Shown here: one piece after another, positions 17,429 through 24,392 of the stretch
Layout: each line of letters starts with the position of its first letter
How positions within the stretch are numbered: the stretch's first letter is position 1
Assembly (NCBI GenBank): GCA_015065365.1
Contig: SVQL01000008.1
Coordinates: 1 to 33,157 of the forward strand
DNA: 33,157 nucleotides
Reading direction: 5' to 3'
Source: Oscillospiraceae bacterium
GTDB lineage: Bacteria; Bacillota; Clostridia; Oscillospirales; CAG-272
The notes under the pieces: model-generated
Databases searched by the model: none
What the model was told of the DNA's origin: nothing
The model's input: only the letters and a program-made list of their open reading frames with translations
Made by a program: the position numbers and the translations under genes

Positions 17429-18277
17429 TCAGCTATTCGTTAGTTGTTTTTTGCATCTGAACTTTGAAATAAAAGCACCAAGGCATAATGCAGCTACGGG
17501 AAGGATCGCCATAATAATAAGTGATAAAAAGTTCCCTCGGTCTATAAAATACTCACAGTATTCACTATAGGAAATTGGATACACAATTGTATTGAAAAGA
17601 TATGTTTTAAGAATCAAGTGCAAGATATACAGCAATGCTGTCGCCGAAACAGAGCAACACAAATTGAAAACTGCTGAAAATAAAACACATTTTGGGGTAA
17701 ACGCAACATTATTCAACCCATAAATGAAAGACCATAGGAGTATTGACAAAAACACCGGATATTGAATACCACCGGGAAGCGCCGACATATCGACCTTCAT
17801 TATTGCGGAAAGTATTATCTGATACATAAAAAGTGAAATTGTCGGGATAAAACAAATACACAGATTTTCTATAACTGTCCAAATACGCTTGGAAATAGCA
17901 TTTGATTTAGAGAAAAATCCAAATGTCGGAGCATACACAAGCGCAACTGCAACTGTAGTAACCAAGCAAGGAATTATAAAATAAGGCAAAACAAGCAAAA
18001 AGGATATCAAACTAAATTCGCCTATAATGATACAAATGGCACTTAAACTAACTAAAATCACCAATAAATTCCAAATTAAAAGCCAAAGAGCAACATTTCT
18101 TTTAGATAAAACAACACTTCTTACAAATGAGAATGTAAAAAATGCTGCCAGAACCATAAAAAGATAAAATGCAATACCATTGAATATAGTATTCATTTCA
18201 ATAAAAAGGAATATTGCATTAAGAGCAGTTCCCAAAACGATAGAAACAATTAATGCAGAAATATAAAAAACATACAT
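17429..18277 (-). CDS. Polytopic membrane protein of unknown function
   Basis: A 282-residue protein with about seven to eight hydrophobic segments (for example ISALIVSIVLGTALNAIFLF, LWLLIWNLLVILVSL, LVTTVAVALVYAPTFGFF) and a short basic C-terminus KFRCKKQL. No family motif is recognised. The codon use and base composition are AT-richer than the preceding operon, suggesting acquired DNA. It has its own consensus promoter. The ribosome binding site before ATG 18277 is weak (GAAGAAAAA), so the start is tentative. Confidence 0.75.
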   Translation of the reverse strand: MYVFYISALIVSIVLGTALNAIFLFIEMNTIFNGIAFYLFMVLAAFFTFSFVRSVVLSKRNVALWLLIWNLLVILVSLSAICIIIGEFSLISFLLVLPYFIIPCLVTTVAVALVYAPTFGFFSKSNAISKRIWTVIENLCICFIPTISLFMYQIILSAIMKVDMSALPGGIQYPVFLSILLWSFIYGLNNVAFTPKCVLFSAVFNLCCSVSATALLYILHLILKTYLFNTIVYPISYSEYCEYFIDRGNFLSLIIMAILPVAALCLGAFISKFRCKKQLTNS

Positions 18278-18357
18278 TTTTTCTTCATAAAAATTATCCT
18301 TAATATATTTTTTCTTCGAACTTAGAATTATTGTAATATCCGTATTTTGATACTGTC

Positions 18358-18386
18358 ATTATACCATAGTTTATAAACTTTGTCAA
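18358..18386 (-). promoter_or_regulatory. sigma-A promoter of the membrane protein gene
   Basis: A perfect TTGACA (18386-18381), 17 bp, TATAAT (18363-18358) on the minus strand, about 80 bp before the start codon. Confidence 0.8.
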
Positions 18387-18514
18387 ATATTTTAAAAAAC
18401 ACCGAAACCATACTGTCTAAAAAACAGTCGCTTGCATGGTTTTTTACAGTTGGTATGGAAAGCGGCACAATCGAAATGAGGGACTATTATAAGAGGATAA
18501 ATATTAAAATCATA

Positions 18515-18543
18515 TTGACAAAAGTCGACGTAGTGAGTATAAT
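18515..18543 (+). promoter_or_regulatory. Perfect consensus promoter in front of the xpt remnant
   Basis: TTGACA (18515-18520), 17 bp, TATAAT (18538-18543) on the plus strand. The only thing downstream before the tRNA is a gene fragment. Confidence 0.7.
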
Positions 18544-18551
18544 TTACGCAC

Positions 18552-18794
18552 AAAAATAAAAATCAGGTTATCGTTTTCAAAAAGGTTTTGTCCGCTGACG
18601 ATAAACTTCTTATAGTTGACGATTTTCTGGCAAACGGCTGCGCGCTTCAAGGACTGATTTCCATTGTCGAGGACGCAGGCGCGACAACCGGATTTTTGAT
18701 TGGTACTTGCGCACTTTTGATAATAAAAAATGAGTATATCGCGCGTACGCTTGGCATTAACAAAACGGACACACAAGGAAATTACACTAATTGA
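18552..18794 (+). pseudogene. Chimeric remnant: xanthine phosphoribosyltransferase core joined to a Gx-protein C-terminus
   Basis: The frame reads NQVIVFKKVLSADDKLLIVD and continues DFLANGCALQGLISIVEDAG, which aligns with the PRPP-binding core of Xpt (in B. subtilis [20 protein letters not shown]). After about 46 codons it changes at AGA to TGFLIGTCALLIIKN, closely matching TGFIIGTCAIPIIKN at the end of the EetB-like protein at 16836-17336. It then runs to a stop at 18794 without further homology that I recognise. An in-frame stop at 18540 cuts it off upstream. The Xpt N-terminal two thirds and the C-terminal part are missing, so no transferase activity is possible. Confidence 0.7.
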
Positions 18795-18871
18795 TTTCGA
18801 ATTGATTTTTAACATAAATGTATTGCAAAAGTAGCCCACTTCAATAAAAATAAATTTTTTTCAAAAAAGTC

Positions 18872-18900
18872 TTGACTTATCTAATTAAATATGCTATAAT
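18872..18900 (+). promoter_or_regulatory. Promoter of tRNA-Pro
   Basis: TTGACT (18872-18877), 17 bp, TATAAT (18895-18900), 18 bp upstream of the tRNA. Confidence 0.78.
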
Positions 18901-18917
18901 ATTCAAGTCGCAAAGAT

Positions 18918-18993
18918 CTGGGTGTGGCGCAGCTGGTAGCGCGCTACCTTGGGGTGGTAGAGGCCGCAAGTTCAAGTCTTGTCACTCAGACCA
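18918..18993 (+). tRNA. tRNA-Pro (anticodon GGG)
   Basis: A 76 nt cloverleaf: acceptor CTGGGTG with CACTCAG (one G-U pair), D arm GCGC/GCGC, anticodon arm CTACC-TTGGGGT-GGTAG with anticodon GGG at loop positions 3-5, T arm GCAAG-TTCAAGT-CTTGT, discriminator A and an encoded CCA. It reads CCC and CCU codons. It stands alone in an AT-rich, rearranged region, where tRNA genes often mark integration points. Confidence 0.93.
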
Positions 18994-18995
18994 AA

Positions 18996-19036
18996 TAAAG
19001 CCTTGAAAACATTGAGTTTTCAAGGCTTTATTTTTT
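18996..19036 (+). terminator. Terminator of tRNA-Pro
   Basis: A perfect 15 bp stem (18996-19010 with 19016-19030), a 5 nt loop and six Ts. Confidence 0.92.
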
Positions 19037-19041
19037 GCTTG

Positions 19042-19127
19042 TTACGCAGTTTTTCGAGGGGGTGTTACACAATTTGCTACGCAGATTGTGTAACACCCTG
19101 CTTTTTATTGTCTTTTACGTAACGCAG
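19042..19127. repeat. Inverted repeat with three short direct repeats
   Basis: A perfect 14 bp inverted repeat, GGGTGTTACACAAT (19060-19073) with its complement at 19085-19098, is followed by TGCTTTTTATTG. The octamer TTACGCAG or a close variant occurs at 19042, 19077 and 19120, so one copy lies in the loop and one on each side of the hairpin. It could be a second terminator or a recombination or element end. I cannot assign it to a known repeat family. Confidence 0.6.
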
Positions 19128-19169
19128 TCGTTTTTGTTTCAATTGGCAAAATAGTCTTTGAATAAATTT

Positions 19170-19212
19170 TTTTACAATAAAAGATGGCGCATACAATTTA
19201 GCACACGCCATC
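19170..19212 (-). terminator. Probable terminator of the DUF262 gene
   Basis: GATGGCG (19212-19206 on the minus strand) pairs with CGCCATC (19189-19183), then TTTTATTGTAAAAAAA. The stem is only 7 bp and the loop is long. Confidence 0.5.
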
Positions 19213-19223
19213 ATACATTACAA

Positions 19224-20258
19224 TCATTCTATTGTCAAAAAAATATGTAAATACTCTAGCATAATTTCACGTCGTCCATCAAGGGAAAATTTCTTATCTG
19301 CCCCCTGTTGCAAAAGTCTTGTAAATTCTATCATTTTGGGATCGGAATTTATTTTATCTTCTCTCCCCATCGCAATCTCTCTACTCAATTCAAAGTATTT
19401 AATAAATTTTTTCAATTTTCCCACTGGTATTTCATCTACAATGGAATACAACGTTACAATTAAACTCTTTTTCGAAAGTAGCTTGTCCTTATCATCAAAT
19501 TCATTTATAAAACAATTAATTTTTGACTTAACTCGCTCTAAAGCTTGTTGACATTCAATATCAAAATCTTTCTCGCTAGAAACAAATCTATCAACTGTTT
19601 TCTTTCCTAAATCTTCATACCCCATTTCTATCATTAAGAATTTTAAAGCCAAATCGAAATGTGCATATCGAGCATTTGTCATTCTTATCTTATCCGTAAA
19701 GAATGGAGATGTCATATACAGCGTTTTCATCTGCTGTGCCAAATTGCCACCAGATGCATTTCTTTTCTCTGCCGTATTAACTGCTACACCACTATTCAAC
19801 CTAATAAAGGTTTCATTTATAATATCCGGGCTATCTGTATCCATAAATACTATACACAATTCATATTCTAAAATTCTAGAAATTATAGAGGGAGCAACAT
19901 TGTCAATTTCAAAAAAAGTTTTCCCCGCAATATTGCTATATTTTTTATCTGCGTCATTTATAAAAACAAAGGGATCTGAAAGTGCCAGTTCATTCTTCAA
20001 AAAATCAAATATTGCTTCTAATCGTTGTTTTCCATCTATTACTGCATAGTTATAGCACAATGTATTATTGTTTTGTGGCATAAATTGAAAATAAATTTTT
20101 GGAATATCAAAACCATTAATAACACTATCAATCAATAATTGTTTTTGCTCCTTATTCCAAACTCTCCCCATTCTTTGATAGTTTGGAGAAAAATCAATAT
20201 ATTTTTCTTGAGCAAGAAGCCAACTAATGCTCTTATATTCTTGAAAAATTTTAAACAT
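19224..20258 (-). CDS. DUF262 (GmrSD N-type, ParB-like) domain protein
   Basis: A 344-residue protein. The DUF262 fold, related to ParB/sulfiredoxin-like nucleases and to GmrS, is seen at residues 20-180. It includes the family pattern PNYQRMGRVWNKEQKQLLID, FDIPKIYF and the nucleotide/nuclease motif AVIDGKQRLEAIFDF (DGxQR), then FIRLNSGVAVNTAEKRNA. The rest is helical with no HNH motif visible. DUF262 proteins act in GmrSD-type restriction and other anti-phage systems. The start overlaps the FRG-gene stop by one base (TAATG) with GGAGG just before, so the two are translated together. It is clearly AT-richer than the core genes. Confidence 0.82.
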   Translation of the reverse strand: MFKIFQEYKSISWLLAQEKYIDFSPNYQRMGRVWNKEQKQLLIDSVINGFDIPKIYFQFMPQNNNTLCYNYAVIDGKQRLEAIFDFLKNELALSDPFVFINDADKKYSNIAGKTFFEIDNVAPSIISRILEYELCIVFMDTDSPDIINETFIRLNSGVAVNTAEKRNASGGNLAQQMKTLYMTSPFFTDKIRMTNARYAHFDLALKFLMIEMGYEDLGKKTVDRFVSSEKDFDIECQQALERVKSKINCFINEFDDKDKLLSKKSLIVTLYSIVDEIPVGKLKKFIKYFELSREIAMGREDKINSDPKMIEFTRLLQQGADKKFSLDGRREIMLEYLHIFLTIE

Positions 20259-21340
20259 TATTTTCCTCCTTCATAGGTGCGTTTCAATTCTTTAGAAATC
20301 GAATCAAGTTCAGGGAAAAGTGAACTTTCAGTTATTCCTATGTAATATAAATCGTCTTTGATTTTGTTTATATTATCTTTAGGAATAACAATTTTAACAA
20401 GAAACTTTTCTGACTGCTCTAATGATTCCATGTCAAAAGATTCCTTGTTTGGAAAAAGAGTAAATACTCCCTTTTGAGCTATTATTCTTTCGGTGTTTTG
20501 CGGACCAATGATTGCAACTGGATGCGTTTTTTGTCTCACACTAGTAAAATACATTTTATAAAGGTCATCGCATTCGCAAATATTAGGAACTTTTTCGTGT
20601 TCATAAGATGGATAACTAATATGGGAGTTTAAAATTATTGGATTTAAGCACCATACAACAGCATTCTTATCTTCGTGTTTACTTTTTCTGTATTGTACCG
20701 CGAAAGCTAATGCAACTAAAGCATTTTCTGACCAATCTAAAAGTCGTGTTGGAGTTTCATGATGTTGCATTATAAACAACCACTCAGCTTCATTGGTTGG
20801 TATATGTTCTAAAAATCTTGCTGCTCTAGCTTTAAATTGGTGCAATAACGCTGCCTCGGTTTCCCATGTATATGGCTCTCTATAAACAGTCGGCATCAAT
20901 TTGTATTCTTCAGATGCGTGTCCCCTAAACCACAATTTTGTATGTTGCTCTTTAAGTGATGCAATTATATCCAGATATCCGTAATGGTTGCCGCCTGCTC
21001 TCTTACCGTTAACGAATACGTCGCTCTCGCTCATTACTCCGTCAAATTCAAGAAATACGCAACTGTTCTTATATTCTTCGGAAACGAAAAGCTCCTTTTT
21101 GTAAACTCCCGTTCCGACTATGGGCAAGCCGCCCGTTCTTCCCGTATGCTCAAGAGTTCCGTCCGCTCTGTATACGGGATCGTTATTTATATCAAAATCT
21201 CCCTCGATAGCGTAGTCGTGCGGTATGCGCACTGCCCTGCCGCCGTCAAAGCTCGCAATAGCCTCCTCGGGAGAAATATTTTCATCTTCAAATTTTTTGA
21301 AATAAAATCCGTCCGTTAAATTAGTGATTATTCTTTTCAT
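20258..21340 (-). CDS. FRG-domain protein fused in frame to a GH2 N-terminal fragment
   Basis: A 360-residue open frame of two unrelated parts. Residues 1 to about 121 match the N-terminal sugar-binding domain of family 2 glycoside hydrolases (VRIPHDYAIEGDFD, VGTGVYKKELFV, VFLEFDGVMSESDVFVNGK, GGNHYGY). From about residue 122 the sequence is an FRG-domain protein: LDIIASLKEQHTKLWFRGHA with the name-giving FRG, YKLMPTVYRE, then FIMQHHETPTRLLDWSENAL and VALAFAVQY. The FRG part appears nearly complete and AT-rich; the GH2 part has core-genome composition. AGG lies 9 nt before ATG 21340. FRG domains occur with nuclease or toxin-like partners, and here DUF262 follows with a TAATG overlap. The chimera could be a functional capture or a recombination artefact. 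Confidence 0.8.
   Translation of the reverse strand: MKRIITNLTDGFYFKKFEDENISPEEAIASFDGGRAVRIPHDYAIEGDFDINNDPVYRADGTLEHTGRTGGLPIVGTGVYKKELFVSEEYKNSCVFLEFDGVMSESDVFVNGKRAGGNHYGYLDIIASLKEQHTKLWFRGHASEEYKLMPTVYREPYTWETEAALLHQFKARAARFLEHIPTNEAEWLFIMQHHETPTRLLDWSENALVALAFAVQYRKSKHEDKNAVVWCLNPIILNSHISYPSYEHEKVPNICECDDLYKMYFTSVRQKTHPVAIIGPQNTERIIAQKGVFTLFPNKESFDMESLEQSEKFLVKIVIPKDNINKIKDDLYYIGITESSLFPELDSISKELKRTYEGGK
20978..21340 (-). pseudogene. 5' remnant of a family 2 glycoside hydrolase gene
   Basis: The first 121 codons of the chimeric frame are the start of a beta-galactosidase/beta-glucuronidase-like GH2 gene. The immunoglobulin-like middle domain and the TIM barrel with its catalytic Glu pair are absent from the window. 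The remnant sits directly downstream of the solute-binding lipoprotein gene on the same strand, which fits an original sugar-use locus. Confidence 0.75.
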
Positions 21341-21350
21341 ACATTACCTA

Positions 21351-21390
21351 AAAAATTCCTGCTGCTATTAGATTTAATAACAGCAGGAAT
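21351..21390 (-). terminator. Terminator of the solute-binding protein operon
   Basis: A 16 bp stem with one mismatch (21390-21375 with 21370-21355), followed by TTTTT on the minus strand. It separates the operon from the GH2::FRG frame by a few bases. Confidence 0.88.
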
Positions 21391-21416
21391 CAATTGAATA
21401 TTTGTGATAAATAGGA

Positions 21417-22874
21417 TTATTCTGAAATATAACTCAAAAATCTATTTAATTCTATAACAGCCTGATCCTCGTAAGCCGCGTACTGTGTCTTAAAGTTATT
21501 AACACCGCCAACTGACAAGGACGGGAACTGTCCGTAGTCAACGAATATCCACGTGTGGATAGCGCCCCAACCGAATACGACGCCAAGATCGTAAATAGGC
21601 TTTTCAATAGCTATTTCAAGCATTTCAAGAGCTTCCTCGTCAATGCTTCCCTTTATCTTACAGTTGATCTCAATGTAATTGGTATTCATCTCCTCAGAGC
21701 CTTCGTTAATAGCCTGCAAGCCAAAGGACGCAAACTCCTTATTTTCTGCCATTGCGGGAATTACGAAGAGAGCCGAAAAGTACGAATGGATATTAGAATA
21801 GTAGCTTTGCTGCTCACTATCGTATTTAGGATAAGGAAGGAATCCGTAGCTGAAGCCTGCGTCGGACTTAAGATTGTCAACAAATGAAAGCTCTCCGTCA
21901 AACATAAGGGCCTTCTCGTCAAGGAACAAGCTCTTAGACTCCTCGATAAGTCCGGATTTTACAGCAAAGAACGTACCGCCGTCACTTGCGTGAGTCATTG
22001 CAAGAACCTCGTCAATTACGTTGAGAGTTCTCTCGTTATCAATAACGAAATAAGGAGTATCGTTTGCATCCTTTCCAATAATATTGACCTCGCAAGCAGC
22101 AACGTAATGATAGAAGTTTCTGTTGTTCGAGCAGCTGAGACCGTAGGTCATGATCTCTCCCGTACCGCCGTCGGTAACGGTTCCTTCCGCTCTAAGCTTA
22201 GCCATCGCCTCAAGAGTCCAATCGCCACTTCTTACAAGCGCCACTGGATTGATGTCAGACTGCATATCTTCAAGCATTTCTCTGTTGTAGAATATAAGCT
22301 CTGTATTCATCTTCTCCTGAAGATTAACGTAGCCCGTTGTCATATAAAGCTTATTATTTATGCTAAGTGTTTCGTTTACGTAGCTGTTCCAGCAAGCCTT
22401 CTCAAAATAGAGATAAGGAAAAGCCTCGGAATCGTAAAGATTTGCCGCAGCGCATCCTGCTGCCATCATTGACTTAACCTCATGAACCTGCATAAATACA
22501 AGCTCGTAATTGGATTCTTGAGCAAAATACTCAATGTTGAGCGTGCTTGCAGGAGTATCTTCTCCTGTAAATACTACGTCTATACCGTACTGTTCCTTCA
22601 AGAGAAGATTTCTGGTATATACGTCGGAAGAAATAGGGTCGGTAGGAGCCTCGGCTTCTATACTTACCGTAGCGTACTGCTTTACAGAGCCATAAGCATT
22701 TCCGAGGACTCTGTATTCTCTATCCCACATAAGCTTGGGAAGCTCTCTGCCGTTATCAACCGGCTCGGTTGTCGCTGTGGTTTCCTCAGGGACCTCATCA
22801 ACCGTACAGCCCACAAGCGTAGTTGCAAGCATAAGAACAGCCAACAAAAGGCATATCAAAGATTTGATTTTCAT
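21417..22874 (-). CDS. Extracellular solute-binding lipoprotein
   Basis: A 485-residue lipoprotein (lipobox TTLVGC, Cys23, then a Thr/Glu/Pro linker) that looks like an ABC-importer solute-binding protein of the carbohydrate type: EYRVLGNAYGSVKQY at the first strand, LLLKEQYGIDVVF, NNKLYMTTGYVNLQEK, LIFYNREMLED, GDWTLEAMAKLR and the late YGFLPYPKYD. It would capture a sugar-type ligand outside the cell. No permease or ATPase genes accompany it here, which is unusual. It is last in the minus-strand operon, before a strong terminator. Confidence 0.85.
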   Translation of the reverse strand: MKIKSLICLLLAVLMLATTLVGCTVDEVPEETTATTEPVDNGRELPKLMWDREYRVLGNAYGSVKQYATVSIEAEAPTDPISSDVYTRNLLLKEQYGIDVVFTGEDTPASTLNIEYFAQESNYELVFMQVHEVKSMMAAGCAAANLYDSEAFPYLYFEKACWNSYVNETLSINNKLYMTTGYVNLQEKMNTELIFYNREMLEDMQSDINPVALVRSGDWTLEAMAKLRAEGTVTDGGTGEIMTYGLSCSNNRNFYHYVAACEVNIIGKDANDTPYFVIDNERTLNVIDEVLAMTHASDGGTFFAVKSGLIEESKSLFLDEKALMFDGELSFVDNLKSDAGFSYGFLPYPKYDSEQQSYYSNIHSYFSALFVIPAMAENKEFASFGLQAINEGSEEMNTNYIEINCKIKGSIDEEALEMLEIAIEKPIYDLGVVFGWGAIHTWIFVDYGQFPSLSVGGVNNFKTQYAAYEDQAVIELNRFLSYISE

Positions 22875-22904
22875 AAATTACCTCTCTTTTTAGTTTTATA
22901 AATT

Positions 22905-24392
22905 TCACTCGCCAAAAAGCTCGTTTAATTTTTTTAGTGTTTCCTCGACAAGAATCTCACCGCCGTCAGCATCCGTTACGCAGTCAAATATACTTGCAGA
23001 ATATCCCTTATTTCCCTGTCCCTTGCATGTCGGAAGGTATCCGCCGCCTTCCATACCGGGAACTGCCGCGAGCTGTACGATAAAGGTCTGCTCCGCAGGG
23101 CTTCTCGCCTGAATTCTCTGCTCGTAGTCCATAAACAACTCGAAGCGATTGGTTGTGAAAGCAATGTCTCCAAGTCTTATTACGTGACATTCCATCGGGA
23201 AGGTGTTTTCTTTTTGATAAGACTCGTATTTATTTATTATTCCGGCATATCTTGATATACCCGAAAGCTTTACGGTCTTTTTCTTGAAATCGTTGTACCA
23301 CTCGCCGTTTTGCTTGGGAACGACCTTTTTTGCCTCCTCCAAGCCAACTAATGCGCTTTGATACTGCTCCTCACTTATCTTGATCTTGCTTAACTGCATA
23401 TCAAAAGTGCTGTGCTTTATAACCGTTTTGGTTTTAATATCAGCAGAAGCCCAAGACTCTATTTCGGCAAGACCTGCGACGATCCTTTCGGCAATATCGC
23501 GGCGTCTGCCCATATCGAGCTCGGTATCCTCGCCGTATTTAAGCTTATAGCGACGCGCCTCAGCGGCGTTATAGTGCAAAAGTCTTGGCGAGATGTCACC
23601 CGCTGCCGCGCACTGCGGAAGCACGTAAATGTCACCGAACTTCTCCTTAACAGCAACTCTTACCTCATGCCAATAGTCTGCCGAAAGCACACTCCTTGAC
23701 TCGGAGCACTGCGACGGACAAGGAACGTTTGCAACTATTCCCGTCAGCTTTCCGCTCTCGTCGTAGGTAAACATGGCGTTAAGAAAGCTTTCTGTTCCGG
23801 ACTCGTAGCCGAGGAAATCCTCGTCGTTCGTATTTCCGTACATCATACAATAGCCGTTTACTGAGTGCAAGGAGTCCTGAACTGCACCGGCTCCCGTATC
23901 GCGGGAATAAACTACTCGCCTGCTATGACCTACGGTTGCAAAGCCGTAACCGTAAGCAAAGCCGCCATCGGCTCTCGTGTCGTAGGACTCGATTATTGCC
24001 TCAACCGTTTTGTCAACAATAAAAGCTTTCACTTGGTTTCCGCCCATAATATCGCCCGCTTCCTTTGGAAGAAGCTCTTCTTGCTTTGAAGAATTAAGCT
24101 CTGGAGTAGTGTGCGAGTGCGTTGCGGATATTACAATTTTTTCCACGTTAATATCGGAACGCATTGAGGATATTTTCTCTCTTACAAAATCGAGAATTCC
24201 ACCGCGACATACTACCATGTCCATTGTTACAAATATTACGCAATCTTTTCCGTTATCAATCGTAAGAGCCGTAACCGTTATGGGATCCATAACCCCCTCG
24301 GAAATTCTCATATACATCTGACCGCCTATAAAGCAAGGGCGAGGAGGAACGATACTTCTCGTTCCCCAACCGATTTTAATTTGTTGTTCCAT
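22905..24392 (-). CDS. Neutral/alkaline ceramidase-family hydrolase (N-terminal domain type)
   Basis: A 495-residue predicted zinc amidohydrolase without signal peptide, similar to the neutral ceramidase N-terminal domain family. The motif ISATHSHTTPE provides the His pair expected for zinc binding, and NVPCPSQCSESRSVLSADYW, LPQCAAAGDISPRL and GGGYLPTCKGQGNKGYSAS are in family positions. The true substrate may not be ceramide, since bacterial homologues are often found in sugar loci. I chose ATG 24392 because GAGGGA lies 9 nt upstream; an in-frame ATG at 24407 would be five residues longer. The start lies inside the PHP gene's 3' end (17 bp overlap), so the two are translationally coupled. 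Confidence 0.8.
   Translation of the reverse strand: MEQQIKIGWGTRSIVPPRPCFIGGQMYMRISEGVMDPITVTALTIDNGKDCVIFVTMDMVVCRGGILDFVREKISSMRSDINVEKIVISATHSHTTPELNSSKQEELLPKEAGDIMGGNQVKAFIVDKTVEAIIESYDTRADGGFAYGYGFATVGHSRRVVYSRDTGAGAVQDSLHSVNGYCMMYGNTNDEDFLGYESGTESFLNAMFTYDESGKLTGIVANVPCPSQCSESRSVLSADYWHEVRVAVKEKFGDIYVLPQCAAAGDISPRLLHYNAAEARRYKLKYGEDTELDMGRRRDIAERIVAGLAEIESWASADIKTKTVIKHSTFDMQLSKIKISEEQYQSALVGLEEAKKVVPKQNGEWYNDFKKKTVKLSGISRYAGIINKYESYQKENTFPMECHVIRLGDIAFTTNRFELFMDYEQRIQARSPAEQTFIVQLAAVPGMEGGGYLPTCKGQGNKGYSASIFDCVTDADGGEILVEETLKKLNELFGE

Noticed and set aside
18588-18794. The 68-codon frame as a complete small gene
   Set aside because: Starts at a TTG inside an Xpt core without a binding site, and consists of fragments of two unrelated genes, so a pseudogene is more likely.
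18918-19036. An attachment-site duplication of the tRNA-Pro 3' end
   Set aside because: I found no second copy of TTCAAGTCTTGTCACTCAG in the window, nor an integrase gene.
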